This document shows, piece after piece, positions 30,951 through 42,640 of a stretch of 64,000 nt of DNA. Origin of the DNA: Monarcha castaneiventris obscurior. Its lineage: Eukaryota > Chordata > Aves > Passeriformes > Monarchidae. The notes beneath the pieces were generated by a model that was given only the letters and a program-made list of their open reading frames with translations, was not told where the DNA came from and searched no databases. The number at the start of each line of letters is the position of its first letter. Positions within the stretch are counted from its first letter, which is position 1. Made by a program: the position numbers and the translations under genes. The stretch covers positions 12,847,001 to 12,911,000 of the forward strand of contig JAMPIT010000884.1 in the NCBI GenBank assembly GCA_026261815.1, read 5' to 3'.

Positions 30951-32648
30951 AACTAAGAATTTACGAGGACGCTGTCACCACCCCATTATGCACCTGCTGC
31001 AGTGCCTCAGCCCACTAGTGGGCTTTGGCAGGCAGATGTCCATCAGATCCTCGCCCTCCAATAGGCAAAGGACTCAGAGTCCGAGGGGACGTCCGGGGGT
31101 GGCACTGCAGAATAAGCCGCTCCTTTCTATCTAGAAAATTCTCCCCAGGTTACTTTCTTATTGGTTGCTGCATTATATTCCCTCCTATGCTCTGAAGTGA
31201 TTTATTGTCATGCTTGTCACATATTGTTATATTGTGATCTTATTGGTTTTTACCCTTTGCTCCTCCCCAAATTATTCCAGTACAGAATCTGCTCTACAAG
31301 CCTTAAGAGGGAGTTCTGTGAGTTCTGTTAGTTCTGTCTGTTAGTTCTGTTTGGGTTATCTGTGGTTCTACCCCCATTCATCCAAGGAATAAACCTGCGG
31401 ATTATTATACAGAAACTCCCTCTCGCCTCCTTCATTCCCGGGACTTTGGGGTCTGAGGCAGCTGGCCTCTGTGGGCAGCGAGCCTGCACTGTAACCAGCG
31501 AGACCCGAAGATCGGTGGCCGAGAGCAGTGAGAGACACTGCCAGGCAGCTTGCTGATGCCTATACGCAGAAGTCCGCAGCTCCTGAGGCGACCCCAGCGG
31601 CAAGAAACCACGTGCACCCCTGTGTCATCCGTGGAAACAAAGCTGGCTGAGCATGTCTGGAGCTTGGAAGAGAAACTGAGAAAGGAACTTAGGGAAGAAT
31701 TTACTACCTCTCGCCAGAACCAACAAGAGTCTGCCATTGGGAGCAGACGTCTCCCGGCCAAAGAGAAAGGATACACTCTGTGAGGTAACCTCTGTTTTTT
31801 CCTTCAGGAACATGGAGAAGACATGAGGAGCTGGGATGGAAAACCCACCTCCTCCTTAGCAGCCTGGGTACGTGAATTGAAAAGAGGAACATCTACCACA
31901 AGCTCATCTAGGGTCAGTGCTGCTCAGGTCTCTTGTGGACAGAACCCCAGACGGTATAGGAACGATAACATGGCCAATTCTCTTGAAGGAACCTCAGGAA
32001 TATATTTACAGGAGGCGAGGAACATGTACCATGACCAGGATTAGAGGAGCCCTGCCTCTAGCCAGGTAGAGGAAAGGGACAATTGGATCTATTGGACTGT
32101 GTAGATCTGATGCCCTGGCACATCTGGAAAAATAGGGTTTTCTTTTGAACACTTAAAAATAGAGATTTTAAATAAAAGCTAGTTTTGCTGAAGTTAACTA
32201 GAATAGAGAAAAGACACAGAACTCAGCTAGAGTTAATTAAGGAAATTAATGATTAGTCAGGAAGTTAAGTACAGGATAGGCTTTGATTATCTGATATTTG
32301 TTTAGCAGTGTTTAGAATAGGTAATTAATAATCTTAGAAGGAGACATTCAAAGGAAGGCCTAGATAGTTTAAAATTCTGCAACTTATTCAAAAGCAATAA
32401 AGGAGGGAACTGGGAGTCTTCCAAGGTCAAATGTATTGTTAAAAACCAGAGAGGCAAAAAGGTCAAAGCGAGGAAGACCAGCCTTACTTCATCAGAACAG
32501 CCCCATCCTCCTTTTCAGGACCACCGACTCAATTCCATTGCAAGAATTGTGCATGCTTAATGACTTTTTGCTAATTTCCATATGAAGCGGGGAATGGGAG
32601 GTGTTTATGCAATGAATATGTATTTGTATTTTAAATATGCATCACCTG
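30951..32648. other. Unclassified sequence between E and G
   Basis: 1.7 kb without a gene I can name. 31140-31430 looks like an LTR end on the plus strand (repeats of GTTCTGT near 31315-31350, then GGAATAAACCTGCGG as polyadenylation signal, ending CCTCCTTCA). Short frames follow, one with coiled-coil character (LEEKLRKELREEF, about 31655-31700). 32050-32640 is AT-rich and featureless. Most likely an older LTR element into or beside which E and G inserted. Confidence 0.45.
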
Positions 32649-32982
32649 TGGATGCTGAAAGCTTGGGTGCAGAGAGTTTTCTCAGTTTTCTGATAGTGTC
32701 TGTGTGAAAGCCTCACTTTCTCACGGACGCTATGGGAAGACAGTTGGGAGTTTTTTGTAAACTATGGTATTGTTATGGTACCAAGAAGAAAAATATTTGA
32801 AATAAGTGTTGTTGGGTTCAGACAAACCCTTTGTGGGGTGGCTGATCAGTAAACCAATGACCTTATGCTAGTCCAGCGTGCTAAGGTATATAAGCGAACT
32901 CGTAAATTAATAAAGTGTCGGTTTCTGCTTTTATGAAATCATCCATGTCGCTTTATTCTTCAGTCTCTGCTCGCTAGCGACA
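32649..32982 (+). repeat. 5' LTR of element G
   Basis: TGGATGCTGAAAGC...CTAGCGACA. GTATATAAGCG (near 32885) is the promoter box and ATTAATAAAGTG (near 32910) the polyadenylation signal. The start may instead be TGTGGATG at 32647. Confidence 0.83.
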
Positions 32983-32984
32983 TC

Positions 32985-33001
32985 TGGTGACCTGACGTGT
33001 A
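32985..33001 (+). other. Primer-binding site of G, tRNA-Trp-like
   Basis: TGGTGACCTGACGTGTA, two bases after the LTR: the tRNA-Trp complement with one base lost and a change. Confidence 0.75.
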
Positions 33002-33074
33002 CTGCAACTGAGAAAGTACCTGTCTTCCCCCCCACCCCGCCCCGGGACGTGAAAGGGGTCCGAAACCCAGAAAG

Positions 33075-35672
33075 ATGGGAATTAACAAGTCAAGAGATGA
33101 AATTATTTTTTCAGCTTGGAAAGATCTCTTGACTTTGATGCGAAGTACCGCAATAGTCGATGAGGAATTGAGCAAACTCTTACAGTGGGCAGCAAAACAT
33201 GCCTTCCCCACAGATCCCAATGCAGCGTTTAGCACAGGGGCTTGGAAGGAGTTAGGGGACAAATTAGTCCACGAACTTGCTTACGAAGACAGGACGGTGA
33301 GTGGATTGATCCGCACCTGGAGAATTTTATTTGACATATTGCAAGAGGTTACTATGGACAAAGTCCTGGCAACTTCAGACAGTTCTGAAGGGGATGGTTC
33401 AGAGAGCACTGAGCAATCTGATAGTGGAGAGGCTGAGAGCGATGGAGGCGGGCCGTCCCTGGTGTGGACGAAGCTAGCAGCGGTCGTAGAGACTGCTCCA
33501 GCATCCTACCCATCGCCCTGTGATTATGTGCCGCCTACCTATCCCTCTCCATGCGATTTCCTGATGCCGAAATACCCCTTGCCCGCGTAATGGAAGGGGT
33601 TGGAATATCCTCCTCCTTTTGCTCCAGGAACCACCCCTGCCTCCGCACCACTGCCTTCAGCTGGTGCGGCAGGACCTGTTGTCCCTACAGGCCCTCCATT
33701 ACCACAGCCCAGCACGGCGCCCAAGGCTGTATCACAGGAAACTGCGGTGCCTGTATTGCCAGGGCTGGTAGCAGCGAGAGGCAACATGGTGGAAGTGGCC
33801 GGGCCACTGCCTGAAGCTACTGCGCAGGTGCAGTCTGCTGTAGCTGATTTTTTGCGACAACTGGTCGCTGTATCAACTCAGCAGCTTGCGGCTTTGGAGA
33901 GAGTGATTCAGCAGTTGGTGGCATTGTCGGAGAAGTTGCTGCAAGCCCCAGCACCTCCGGTAACGGCACCGGTGGCCCCAATAGCCCCAGTGCCTCCGGC
34001 AGCACTACCGGCAGCTCCAATGGCTCTGGCAACTCCGGCAGTGGCTGCAGCAGTCCCGACTATGTCGGCTCCCGTGCGCCCGGCAGAAACACCGCACGCA
34101 AAAATGCCGCACGTGGCACCGCCACAAGCAGCACAGCCGCAGACAGCTACACCACCCTCTGCACAACCGTCCACAGTCCCTGCAGCAGCACTGCCCTCTG
34201 CTGCAGCCCCACCACCCTCCGGTCCAGCGGCACCACCCTCCACCCCAGCTCTGCCACCCTCTGATCCAGCGCCCGTATCCTGCCCACCTTCACTGTTTGT
34301 GCAGGGGTCATCAGACAGACCTTCATCTGACAGTGATGCGGGAGATACGTCTGTTTTACAGTTAGCTGGATGTCGGCGGCTGGGAAGACAGCATCTCAGG
34401 AACAGCCCTTGGACTCTTCCAGACTGCACGGTGACTGTGCGCCCCAGATGCCCTAGATGTTTCTGGGAAACGGTCAGAATGAGGGCTCTAGAGATGGGAA
34501 ACTGGGAATTACTACAAAAACTGGGGATGCCTGAAAGCACAGGAAAACCTGTGCTGAATTAGGTTCCTACAGCACCCCAAGAAGGTGCATTAGCAGACCA
34601 AGGCGACAGTGGAACCTTGCAAGGAGGTGTCCAAGCCTATCCTGTGCACAAGGCTGTCCCAAATTCAGGCCAGCCTGATAGGCATTCTCTTATTACATGA
34701 AAGGTGATGACTGATTTGCAATCCAAGGTGGCACAGTATGGTCTTGGATCTCCTGAAGTCATGCAGATCATTAGAATGATAAATGCAGATTTGCTTGCTC
34801 CATTTGATACTAGACACTTAGGTCAGATGCTATTTCAACCTGTCCAATTTTCAGTTTTTGAGAACAACTGGAAAAAGTTGGCAGGAAAAACTGCTGCAGA
34901 GAATATGCAGCTGCCCCAGGACAATCCTGGATATGCAGTTGGGATGGATGCCCTGATGGGACTCGGTCAATTTGCTAGTGCCGATCTCCAAGCTACTTAG
35001 CATCCTCTGATCCTTGAGCAGGCTCAAAAGGTCGGAATGGGAGCCCTGTTAAAGAGCATAGACATGGCTGCTCCCAAGACACAATATGTAAAAATATCTC
35101 AGGGGCAGAAAGAGCCATTTTTACCCTTAGTGGAAAAAATTGCTGCAGCGCTTGAGAAGCAAGTTGAAGATGACATATAAAGGCAGATCTTATGCAAACA
35201 ACTTGCAAGAGATAACGCTGAGTGTAGGAAGATCATAGATGCCCTACCAGGTGATCCTACACTCACAGGCATGATTGAAGCCTGCGCTAAGGTGGGAACT
35301 GGGAGCCTTTCTGCTCTGGCTGCAATTCTGCGACCTATTCAAGCATATTGTGATCATGGGAAAAAAGGTTCTAAGGTTGAGAGCAAGCGAAAACAGGCAA
35401 AACAGAAGGGAAAAAAGAGCAAAGGATGTTCTTGTTGCGAGAGATGCGATAGGCCAGGTCATTATGCAAAGTATTGCAAATCTATGTACCATGCCAACGG
35501 TCAGCCTTTGACTGGGTCGGGAAAGGCGAAGATGAGCGCATGGGGGAGTTGCGCTCAGACACAAATGATTCCCCAGGGCATGGTAGCAACACAGGCCTAC
35601 TCAGCACGCTTAGAGCCAGCACCCAGGGATCAGCTGGGGTTGACGTGCATACCGCAGCAATGGCTGTCATAG
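33075..35672 (+). pseudogene. gag: Element G gag
   Basis: ATG at 33075 (MGINKSRDEIIF). Matrix (33075-33400) has AWKDLLTLMRS and LLQWAAKHAFP; then an acidic Ser-rich part and repeated YPSPCDY/YPSPCDF units; frame change near 33595 into a Pro/Ala linker; capsid in pieces (34380-34560, 34704-35250) with QYGLGSPEVMQIIR and a major-homology-like ISQGQKEPFLPLVEK; stops at about 34561, 34999 and 35179. Nucleocapsid (35271-35511) is Lys-rich with one zinc knuckle CERCDRPGHYAKYC. Layout identical to F, but with nucleocapsid kept. Confidence 0.85.
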
Positions 35673-36300
35673 AATCCTGTTGGGTTCATAAAGTTCCCTT
35701 GGATGCATTTGGACCCCTAGGCCAGGGATTCAGTGCATTGCTTGTGGGGAGATCTAGTGTCACCCTTCAAGGGATCTTTGTACACCTAGGAATTATTGAT
35801 GCCGACTTTACAGGCCAAATTTGTGCTATGGTTTCCACGCCCAGCCTCCCTGTTACTATCCCTGAAAAAACTTGCATTGCTCAATTAGTGCCTTTTAAGT
35901 CTTGTGTCCCCAGGGCCAAACAACGAAGTCATGGAGATGGCTGCTTTGGATCTACAGGACTTCCACAGATCTTCTGGACTGCAGACATCTCTAGCCAAAG
36001 GCCACAGATGATGTGTACTGTAATCCCGTCTGATGCCCACCCGCCCCGGATTCAGCTCTGAGGTTTGATTGACACAGGTGCTGATGTGACAATCATCTCC
36101 TTCTCTGTGTGGCCTCCTACATGGCCTTTAGCCCCTGTGGGGTCGGCCATTGCAGGGTTAGGAGGAACTGCACAGAGCTATTTAAGCGGACTACCTGTAA
36201 TGGTAAAAAATGCAGAGGGGCAAACAGCTGCTGTTTGACCCTATGTCACTGCAGCTCCACTTAATCTCTGGGGCCGGGATGTATTGGCAGCTTGCGGGGT
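35474..36300 (+). pseudogene. pro: Element G dUTPase-like domain and protease
   Basis: The frame is -1 relative to nucleocapsid, as expected for a betaretroviral pro frame. The dUTPase-like part reads VHKVPLDAFGPLGQG, LLVGRSSVTLQGIF, IDADFTGQI and IPEKTCIAQLVPF. The first frame ends in TGA at 36059-36061; protease follows in frame with LIDTGADVTIIS (intact Asp-Thr-Gly-Ala), IAGLGG and [12 protein letters not shown], with another stop near 36238. Both domains are recognisable; the stops inactivate the polyprotein. Confidence 0.85.
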
Positions 36301-36567
36301 ACGGATTGGGAGGCATTTTTAATGGGGGTCACTGTGTTGAAGGGCACCCAGTATCATACACTGCCTTTGCGGTGGCTGGTAAGTAGACCTATCTGGGATC
36401 CTCAGTGGCCCCTGCCAAAAGAGAAATTAGTTGCCCTTCGCAAGCTGGTTCAGGACCAATTACAACAGGGACACATTGAGCCTTCTGCTAGTCCCTGGAA
36501 CACCCCTGTTTTCGTGATCAAGAAGAAATCAGGAAAATGGAGACTATTGCAGGATCTCCGGAAAATT
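36301..36567 (+). pseudogene. pol: Element G reverse transcriptase, N-terminal part
   Basis: RT fingers start: [46 protein letters not shown]. It stops abruptly where the CR1 3' end begins at 36568, before the first catalytic Asp. The remaining RT should be found beyond the CR1 and the nested elements, right of the window. Confidence 0.88.
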
Positions 36568-36654
36568 ACAGAATCACAGAATCACAGAATCACCAGGTTG
36601 GAAGAGACTTTCAAGATCATTGAGTCCAACCCATGTCCGAACACCTCAACTAAA

Positions 36655-38264
36655 CTAAACCATGGCACCGAGTGCCACATCCAATCTCTTTTTAAACACT
36701 TCCAGGGATGGTGATTCCACCACCTCCCCAGGTAAACCATTCCAATATTTTATCACTCTTTCTGTAAAAAACTTTTTTCTAATATCTAGCCTATATTTTC
36801 CTTGGTGCAACTTAAGACTATGTCCTCTTGTTCTGTTAGTTGTTGCCTGGAAAAAGAGACCAACCCCCACCTCACTACAACCACCTTTCAAGAAGTTGTA
36901 GAGTGATAAGGTCGCCTCTGAGTCTCCTTTTCTCCAGGCTAAACAACCCCAGTTCCCTCAGATGTTCCTCAGAGGGCTTGTGTTCCAAGCCCCTCACCAG
37001 CCTTGTCGCCCTCCTTTGGAAACGTTCAAGCATCTCAACATCCTTCCTGAAATGAGGGGCCCAGAACTGGACAACAGTACTCAAGGTGCGGCCTCACCAG
37101 TGCCGAGTATAGGGGAAGAATGACTTCCCTGGTCCTGCTGGCCACACTATTTCTGATACAGGCCAGGATGCCATTGGCCTTTTTGGCCGTGTGGGCACAC
37201 TGCTGGTTCATGTTGGGGCGGCTGTCGACCAGCACTCCCAGGTCCCTTTCTGCCTGGGCACTGTCCAGCCACTCTGTCCGCAGCCTATAGCGTTGCAGGG
37301 GGTTATTGTGGCCAAAATGCAGGACTCAGCACTTGGACTTATTGAACTTCATCTTATTGGACTCTGCCCATCCATCCAACTGTTCCAGGTCTCTCTGCAG
37401 AGCCCTGCTACCTTCCAACAGATGGACACACGCTCCCAGCTTAGTGTCGTCTGCAGATTTACTAATGATAGATTCAATACCCTCATCCATGTCATCAAGA
37501 AAAATATTAAACATAACTGGTCCCAGCACAGATACCTGAGGGACACTGCTAGTGACTGGCCGCCAGCTGGATGTAGCACCGTTCACCACCACTCTCTGGG
37601 CCTGGCCATCCAGCCAGTTCTTAACCCAGCAAAGAGTGCACCTGTCCAAGCCGTGGGCTGCCAGCTTTTCCAGGAGTATGCTGTGGGAAACAGTGTCAAA
37701 GGCTTTGCTGAGGTCTAAATAGACAACATCTGCAGCCTTTCCTGCATCCACCAGGCGGGTTACCTGGTCATAAAAGGAGACCAGGTTGGTCAAACATGAC
37801 CTACCCCTCCTAAACCCATGCTGGCTGGGTCTGATCCCCTGTCTATCCTGTAGGTGCTGTGTAATAGCACTCAATATAAACTGTTCCATAACCTTACCTG
37901 GTACTGAGGTCAGGCTAACTGGCCTGTAGTTACCAGGATCCTCCTTCTTGCCGTTTTTATAAATGGGTGTCAAATTGGCCAGCTTCCAGTCATCTGGAAC
38001 CTCATCAGTGAGCCAGGACTGTTGGTAAACGATGGAGAGTGGCTTTGCAAGCTCATCTGCCAGCTCCCTCATCACCCTGGGATGGATCCCATCTGGTCCC
38101 ATAGATATATGAATATCCAAGCAGCTCAGCAGTTCCCTGACTGCCTCCTCTTGGATAACAGGGGGACCATCCTTCCTGACACTATCTACCAACCCAGGAG
38201 GGCAGTTGTCCTGAGGACCATGTGTCTTTCCAATAAAGACCGAGGCAAAGAAGTCATTAAGCAC
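36655..38264 (-). pseudogene. CR1 ORF2 reverse transcriptase
   Basis: RT of a CR1 LINE, in several frames. 37326-38264 is open for 312 codons: [63 protein letters not shown] and the active site KSADDTKLG (Ser for the usual Phe/Tyr before Ala-Asp-Asp). The C-terminal part continues in other frames, with [14 protein letters not shown] (37035-37235) and the final [14 protein letters not shown] segment near 36700-36800. Three or more frameshifts make it inactive. Confidence 0.92.
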
Positions 38265-38376
38265 TTCCGCCTTCTCCTCATCTGCAGTTACTAAATTCCC
38301 TTCTGCATCCAGTAGACAACAAAGGTCAGTCTTGCCCTTCCTTTTGTCATTAATATATTTGTAAAAATATTTTTTA

Positions 38377-39438
38377 TTATTTTTTTACAAAGGTTGCTAA
38401 ATTGAGTTCAAACTGAGCTTTGGCCTCCCTAATTTTTTTCCTACATGCCCTAGCAGCCTCCCTAAATGCTTCCTGAGAGACCTGACCCTCCTTCCAAAGA
38501 TGATATATCCTCTTCTTGTTCCTAAGTTCCTTCAAAACCTCGTTGTCCATCCAGGATGGACCTTTGCCTCGTCGACTTGTCTTCCGTCGCACTGGAACAG
38601 TCTGTTCCTGTGCCCTCAAGATCTCTTTTTTGAAGTATGCCCACCCTTCCTGTACTCCTTTGTTTTTAAGGGCTGCTTCCCAAGGAACTCTCTGAATAAG
38701 TTTCCTAAATAAGTTAAAGTCTGCCCTCGTGAAGTCCAATGTAAAAGTCTTGTTGATATTCTCCCTCATTTTACCAATTATTGAAAACTCTGTAATTCCA
38801 TGGTCACTATGCCCCAGTCTTCCTCCAACCACCGCATCTCCCACCAGCCCGTCTCTATTTGTAAACAACAAATCTAGTGTAGCCCCTCCCATGGTGGGCT
38901 CACTCACCAGCTGCAATAGAAAATTGTCCTCCACCCACTCCAAGAACTTCCTGGACTGCCTCTGTTCTGCTGTATTGAGTTCCCAGCAGATGTCCGGTAG
39001 GTTAAAGTCACGTACAAGAACAAGGGTTGGTGACCCTGAAACATTCTCTAGCTGCTTATAGAATAAGTTGTCCACTTCTTCATCCTGGTTGGGTGGTCTA
39101 TAACAGACTCCCAGTAGGATGTCAGCCTCGTTTGCCATCCCCTTAATCCTTACCCATAGGCATTCAACTTCATCATCGTTAATTTCAATGCCCATGGCAT
39201 CAAAAGCCTCCCTAATGTAAAGGGCCACCCCTCCATCTCTTCTCACTTTCCTGTCTCTTCTGAAGAGCTTGTAGCCATCCAGTGCAGTGCTCCAGCTATG
39301 TGAGTCATCCCACCACATTTCCGTGATGGCAATCACATCATAGCTTTGCTGTTGTACCATGGCTTCCAGCTCCTCTTGTTTGTTACCCAGGCTGTGTGCA
39401 TTAGTATGCATGCACTTCAGCTGGGCTACTGATTTCAC
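38377..39438 (-). pseudogene. CR1 ORF2 apurinic-type endonuclease
   Basis: The target-nicking domain of ORF2, open for 353 codons. Motifs: CMHTNAHSLGNKQEEL, IAITEMWWDDSH (catalytic Glu), GGVALYIREAF, VCYRPPNQDEE, DFNLPDICW, and GHSDHGITEF (terminal Asp/His). The frame then ends in a T-rich run (about 38362-38390) that shifts it out of frame with the RT. Endonuclease residues look intact. Confidence 0.92.
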
Positions 39439-39542
39439 CCCTAACTCAGGCTTACCATCCTTGGGCCTGTTTCCAGAGAGCCCAGCTGTATCCCCTCCTG
39501 TGGAGGGCTATGAGCCTTTCACTCAGGAGTCCTCTGCCTTCC

Positions 39543-40033
39543 TGTGGCGGAGAGACGCCTGAGGGCAAAAGGACTAAGAGATAAGAAACCTCTCCCTAGG
39601 TTACGGTGAGAGACTGAACCACCCCCAGCATGCCGTGTTTCTGTATGGTAATACTTTGTATCCAGTTGGTAAATTGGTTTGTACCCCACCCCCTGCCTTT
39701 CCCATGAAAAGGGCTCTGGATCTGCCCTGAACTAGGGAGGCAATGTCCCTGGCCACCGCTTCACAGGGACTGCTGGACAATAAAGCTGCCTCTGTGGAAC
39801 TGCCACACACGGCTCCTGTCTCTCTGTCCCCGAGTCTGCCTCGGGTGATCTCGCAAAGAGCTGAAATCACAAGAGCTGAAATCACTTGTAGCTGAGAAAT
39901 CACTAAACGTGCTGAGATAACCCGCTGTGCAGGGAGGCTGCCTTGGCCCCTAGAAGAGCTGTTCTTTGCTGGACACTCTTGCTAGGAAGGTCCTGGCTTT
40001 TCGTGGTTAACCAGCATCAAACTCTCTGTAACA
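39543..40033 (+). repeat. 5' LTR of element H
   Basis: TGTGGCGGAGAG...CTCTGTAACA with ACAATAAAGCTGCC near 39780 as polyadenylation signal. Ends inferred from TG/CA, the CR1 border and the adjoining primer site. Confidence 0.72.
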
Positions 40034-40036
40034 AAG

Positions 40037-40054
40037 TGGCGCTCTGAACTGCTT
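40037..40054 (+). other. Candidate primer-binding site of H
   Basis: TGGCGCTCTGAACTGCTT, three bases after the LTR. TGGCGC suggests a Lys-type primer, but the remainder does not match a tRNA I can name. Confidence 0.45.
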
Positions 40055-40404
40055 GGACTGCTATCCTGGAAGTCCTTGGAGAGAGTGACTCCTGCACAGC
40101 CATCTGCAGGACCGAAGCCGCCGTTGGATCGTTACTCCTCTGAGGAGACCCCGCTGCGTTCTAGCAGAGGCAATTCAAGGAGGCAGGTTGAGACCCTCAT
40201 CTACCATCTCGGAGAAGAAACACTTCTTGAGGATCAACCTTCAGGTTGAGCACCTTCCCAGCAGATTTTATTTTTGACCCTACTGGCTACACCTGGAATT
40301 GTAAGTTGAATTTGGGGCTCCTTCTGTGCGCTTTTATATTTTCGGGTCTTTTTTGCTTTTTTTTCCTCTTTTTTCTGCTGGGTAAGGGAGTTGGGACTGC
40401 TAGG

Positions 40405-41105
40405 ATGGGACGGAAGCTAGGAAAATCTAGCCTCACCCAACCTGAGAGAGACCTTTATTCCCAAGTTCCAAAAATCCTTCTTGCTAGTAACTTTAAATTT
40501 TCTCAGGGGAATCTTTCTAAAAGGAAACTCAAGCTCTTTACTAAGTGGTTTTATTAGAATTTTTCTAATAATTTCTCTGTTAACAAAAAAGCTATTCTTT
40601 CTGACTCCTTTTGGGATCGTGTTGGAAAAAAAAATCTACTCTCTTCAAACTTCTGGTGATTTTTCTGTTTCTCATTTTATCCCCTTGTTTCATGTTAATT
40701 TTAAATTGGTGGAAGGTGCCTGTGGTGTTTCGGGAGCATTGGGAAATCCCCAGTTACAAACCTTCCCTCCCCCACCTACCCCTCCATATGTCCCCAACCT
40801 CTCTTCTGTGCCTGAGAGACAGGTTCCCCGCATGGAGCATGCTCGCCCTGAAGCCTTCCAATTGTCTCTCTCTCCCTGCCAGGACAGCTCTGGCCAAGTT
40901 GCCTTGGAACCTCTCCCCGCCCCCAAACATGATCCCCTATTCCCCGTTATGTATCCATCCCTTCCCCTGAAGAATGACGCAGGTGACGCAGCCATCTCTG
41001 CCACCCTGCCTCCTCCTGTTCCAAGCTACCCCGAGCCCCCATGATACCACCCCTCCCAGCCGCCGTCTGCAGCTGGTCCCCTGGCTGCAGAAGCACCCCT
41101 GCATG
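40405..41105 (+). pseudogene. gag: Element H gag matrix and Pro-rich start
   Basis: ATG at 40405 (MGRKLGKSSLTQPERDL, myristoylation context). Betaretrovirus-like matrix follows: YSQVPKILLASNFKF, RKLKLFTKWFY, DSFWDRVG. A frame change near 40630 leads into a Pro-rich part with PTPPYVPNL, close to a late-domain motif. The gene is cut at 41109 by the old solo LTR with its CCCC duplication; the Pro-rich part resumes at 61539. Confidence 0.8.
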
Positions 41106-41109
41106 CCCC
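41106..41109. repeat. Target-site duplication CCCC of the I-cluster
   Basis: CCCC recurs at 61535-61538 after the LTR tail. It brackets the whole 20.4-kb cluster and shows that the first insertion into H gag belonged to the I family. Confidence 0.75.
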
Positions 41110-41574
41110 TGTTATAAATAAAAGCGGGAAATTCGTGCTCAAATATGTAATATCAAAATATATGCTAAAGTTAAGTTGTAACCAATTTTAAAATGAACAG
41201 AACTTGCCCAGGGAAAATTGTAACCTTGACTGGGAACTGATTTGCATCCCAAAAACAGAGCTACAGAGAACGACGGCTCATCAAGAAAGCATTGAGCTGG
41301 CTCCTGATATCTACATTTTCAAGGAGAGCTTCCCGGCAGAGCTGATTAACTATCTCCGAAAATGCCCTCCCAGCTCAGGTGTTAACGACCGGATTGAGAA
41401 CCAAGATATGGAACATCATGAGCCATCAGATAACATCCTCTGGTGATGAGAGATTAATCAAGAACAGGATGCGTTTTGTCCACCTCAGTTTCATGAATGG
41501 CATACTTCATGAATATGCTGACTGGCAAAAATAATACCCAAGATCCGGACTTTATGGGCAAAACTGTATATAAG
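41110..41574 (+). repeat. Oldest I-family LTR, 5' part
   Basis: TGTTATAAATAAAAGCGGG... up to CTGTATATAAG, the U3 region and promoter box of an LTR clearly related to but diverged from those of I1. It is cut at the promoter by provirus I1. The end of this LTR is the tail at 61457-61534. No internal sequence of its own is seen, so it was probably a solo LTR. Confidence 0.83.
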
Positions 41575-42276
41575 TGTTATAAATGAAATGGGTAATTCGT
41601 GCTCAAATATACAATATCAAAATATGTACCAAAGTTAAGATATAACCAATATTAAAAGCGAACAGAACTAACCCTGGGGGAATTGTAACCTTTACAGGAA
41701 ATCTGATTTGCATCCAAAAACTAAGCTATGAGAATAACGACTCATCAGGAAAGGAATTAAGTTGGCTCCTGATATTTACATTTTCAGGGAGGACTTCTCG
41801 GAAGAACTGATTAAAAATCTCCGAAAAATCTCCTCCCAAGCTCAACTGATTAAGGATCTGCGAAAAGTCCCCTCCCAAGTTCAAGGTGCTAACGACTGGA
41901 TCTGGAACCAAGATATGGAACATCATGAACCATCAGATAACATCCTCTGGTGATGGGGCATTCATCAAAGACAGGATATGTTTTGTTCTTCCCAGTTTCA
42001 TGAATAGTGTACTTCATGCATATGCTGATTGACAGAAATAACATCCAAGATCCGGACTCTATGGGAAAAACTGTATAAAAATAAGCCGTTGGAAGCAGTG
42101 GTTGTGAACAGAGGGAAGTCTGATGTGATAGAGGTCAGACCTGTGTTCACCCAGTTCCAATCCCGGGCTTGGCACTGTCTCCTTTTTTCGATCGTGGCTT
42201 TGCGTGTTTGAACTCTCGGACATGAAATAAATTTTATATTTGTTTTATACTAACCGGGCACACTTTATTTATATCA
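41575..42276 (+). repeat. 5' LTR of provirus I1
   Basis: 702 bases, TGTTATAAATG...TTATATCA. Promoter box TATAAAA at 42074-42080 and AATAAA at 42226-42231, giving a short R region. The left border is marked by the second TGTTATAAAT inside the older LTR. Confidence 0.93.
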
Positions 42277-42278
42277 AA

Positions 42279-42296
42279 TGGTGACCCCGATGTGAT
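42279..42296 (+). other. Primer-binding site of I1, tRNA-Trp
   Basis: TGGTGACCCCGATGTGAT: one mismatch (C to T) to the tRNA-Trp complement, two bases after the LTR. Confidence 0.92.
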
Positions 42297-42640
42297 ACGA
42301 TTTTGGTATCACGGACCCCCATCTTCGCTCAGGAGGCGCCTCCGCTGATTTCAGCAGACTGACGAGACAAGGGACTCTGCGAACCAATTGTATTACCGAA
42401 CAAAATTTTTAATTTGCCACGTATCGAAAAGGAGGATAAAAAGAGCTCTCAGGGAACTCAGGGGAGATCGGGGAAGATCTCCGGAGCCGCGGCTAACTAA
42501 TTCACTTATAAAATCTACGTGCATGAAGAGCCCACGCAGGAAAAAGGACACTAAGTATTGCGTGGTTGAGCGAGGTGTGATTGAGCGTGTGTGAGACGTG
42601 AAATTTTCACGAAGTGAGTGCGGACCCCAAGATCACAGTT

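Larger units (their letters stand above)
32649..36567 (+). mobile_element. Element G, class II ERV, base of the right nest
   Basis: 5' LTR, tRNA-Trp-like primer site, gag, dUTPase-like/protease and the first part of RT, cut at 36567 by a CR1 LINE. It is an older member of the F family (related LTR ends TGGATGCTGA...GCGACA, highly similar capsid). More decayed than F but with more of gag-pro. The rest of pol should lie right of the window. Confidence 0.88.
36568..39542 (-). mobile_element. CR1 LINE, minus strand, inserted in G
   Basis: Chicken-repeat-1 type non-LTR retrotransposon. The 3' end is at 36568-36592 with three tandem 8-bp CR1 terminal units (ACAGAATC on the plus strand). ORF2 endonuclease and RT lie at 39438 to about 36655. 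The 5' side is interrupted by H at 39543 rather than naturally truncated, so more CR1 may lie beyond H. About 3 kb is long for this family, whose copies are mostly 5'-truncated. Confidence 0.93.
39543..41109 (+). mobile_element. Element H, class II ERV, 5' part
   Basis: 5' LTR, primer site and gag matrix. Gag resumes at 61539 beyond the I cluster and runs to the window end. H sits in the CR1; its predicted 6-bp duplication is CCTTCC (39537-39542), with the partner right of the window. Confidence 0.82.

Noticed and set aside
36568..36600. CRISPR-like direct repeats (three 8-bp units)
   Set aside because: These are the standard CR1 3'-terminal repeats in a vertebrate sequence.
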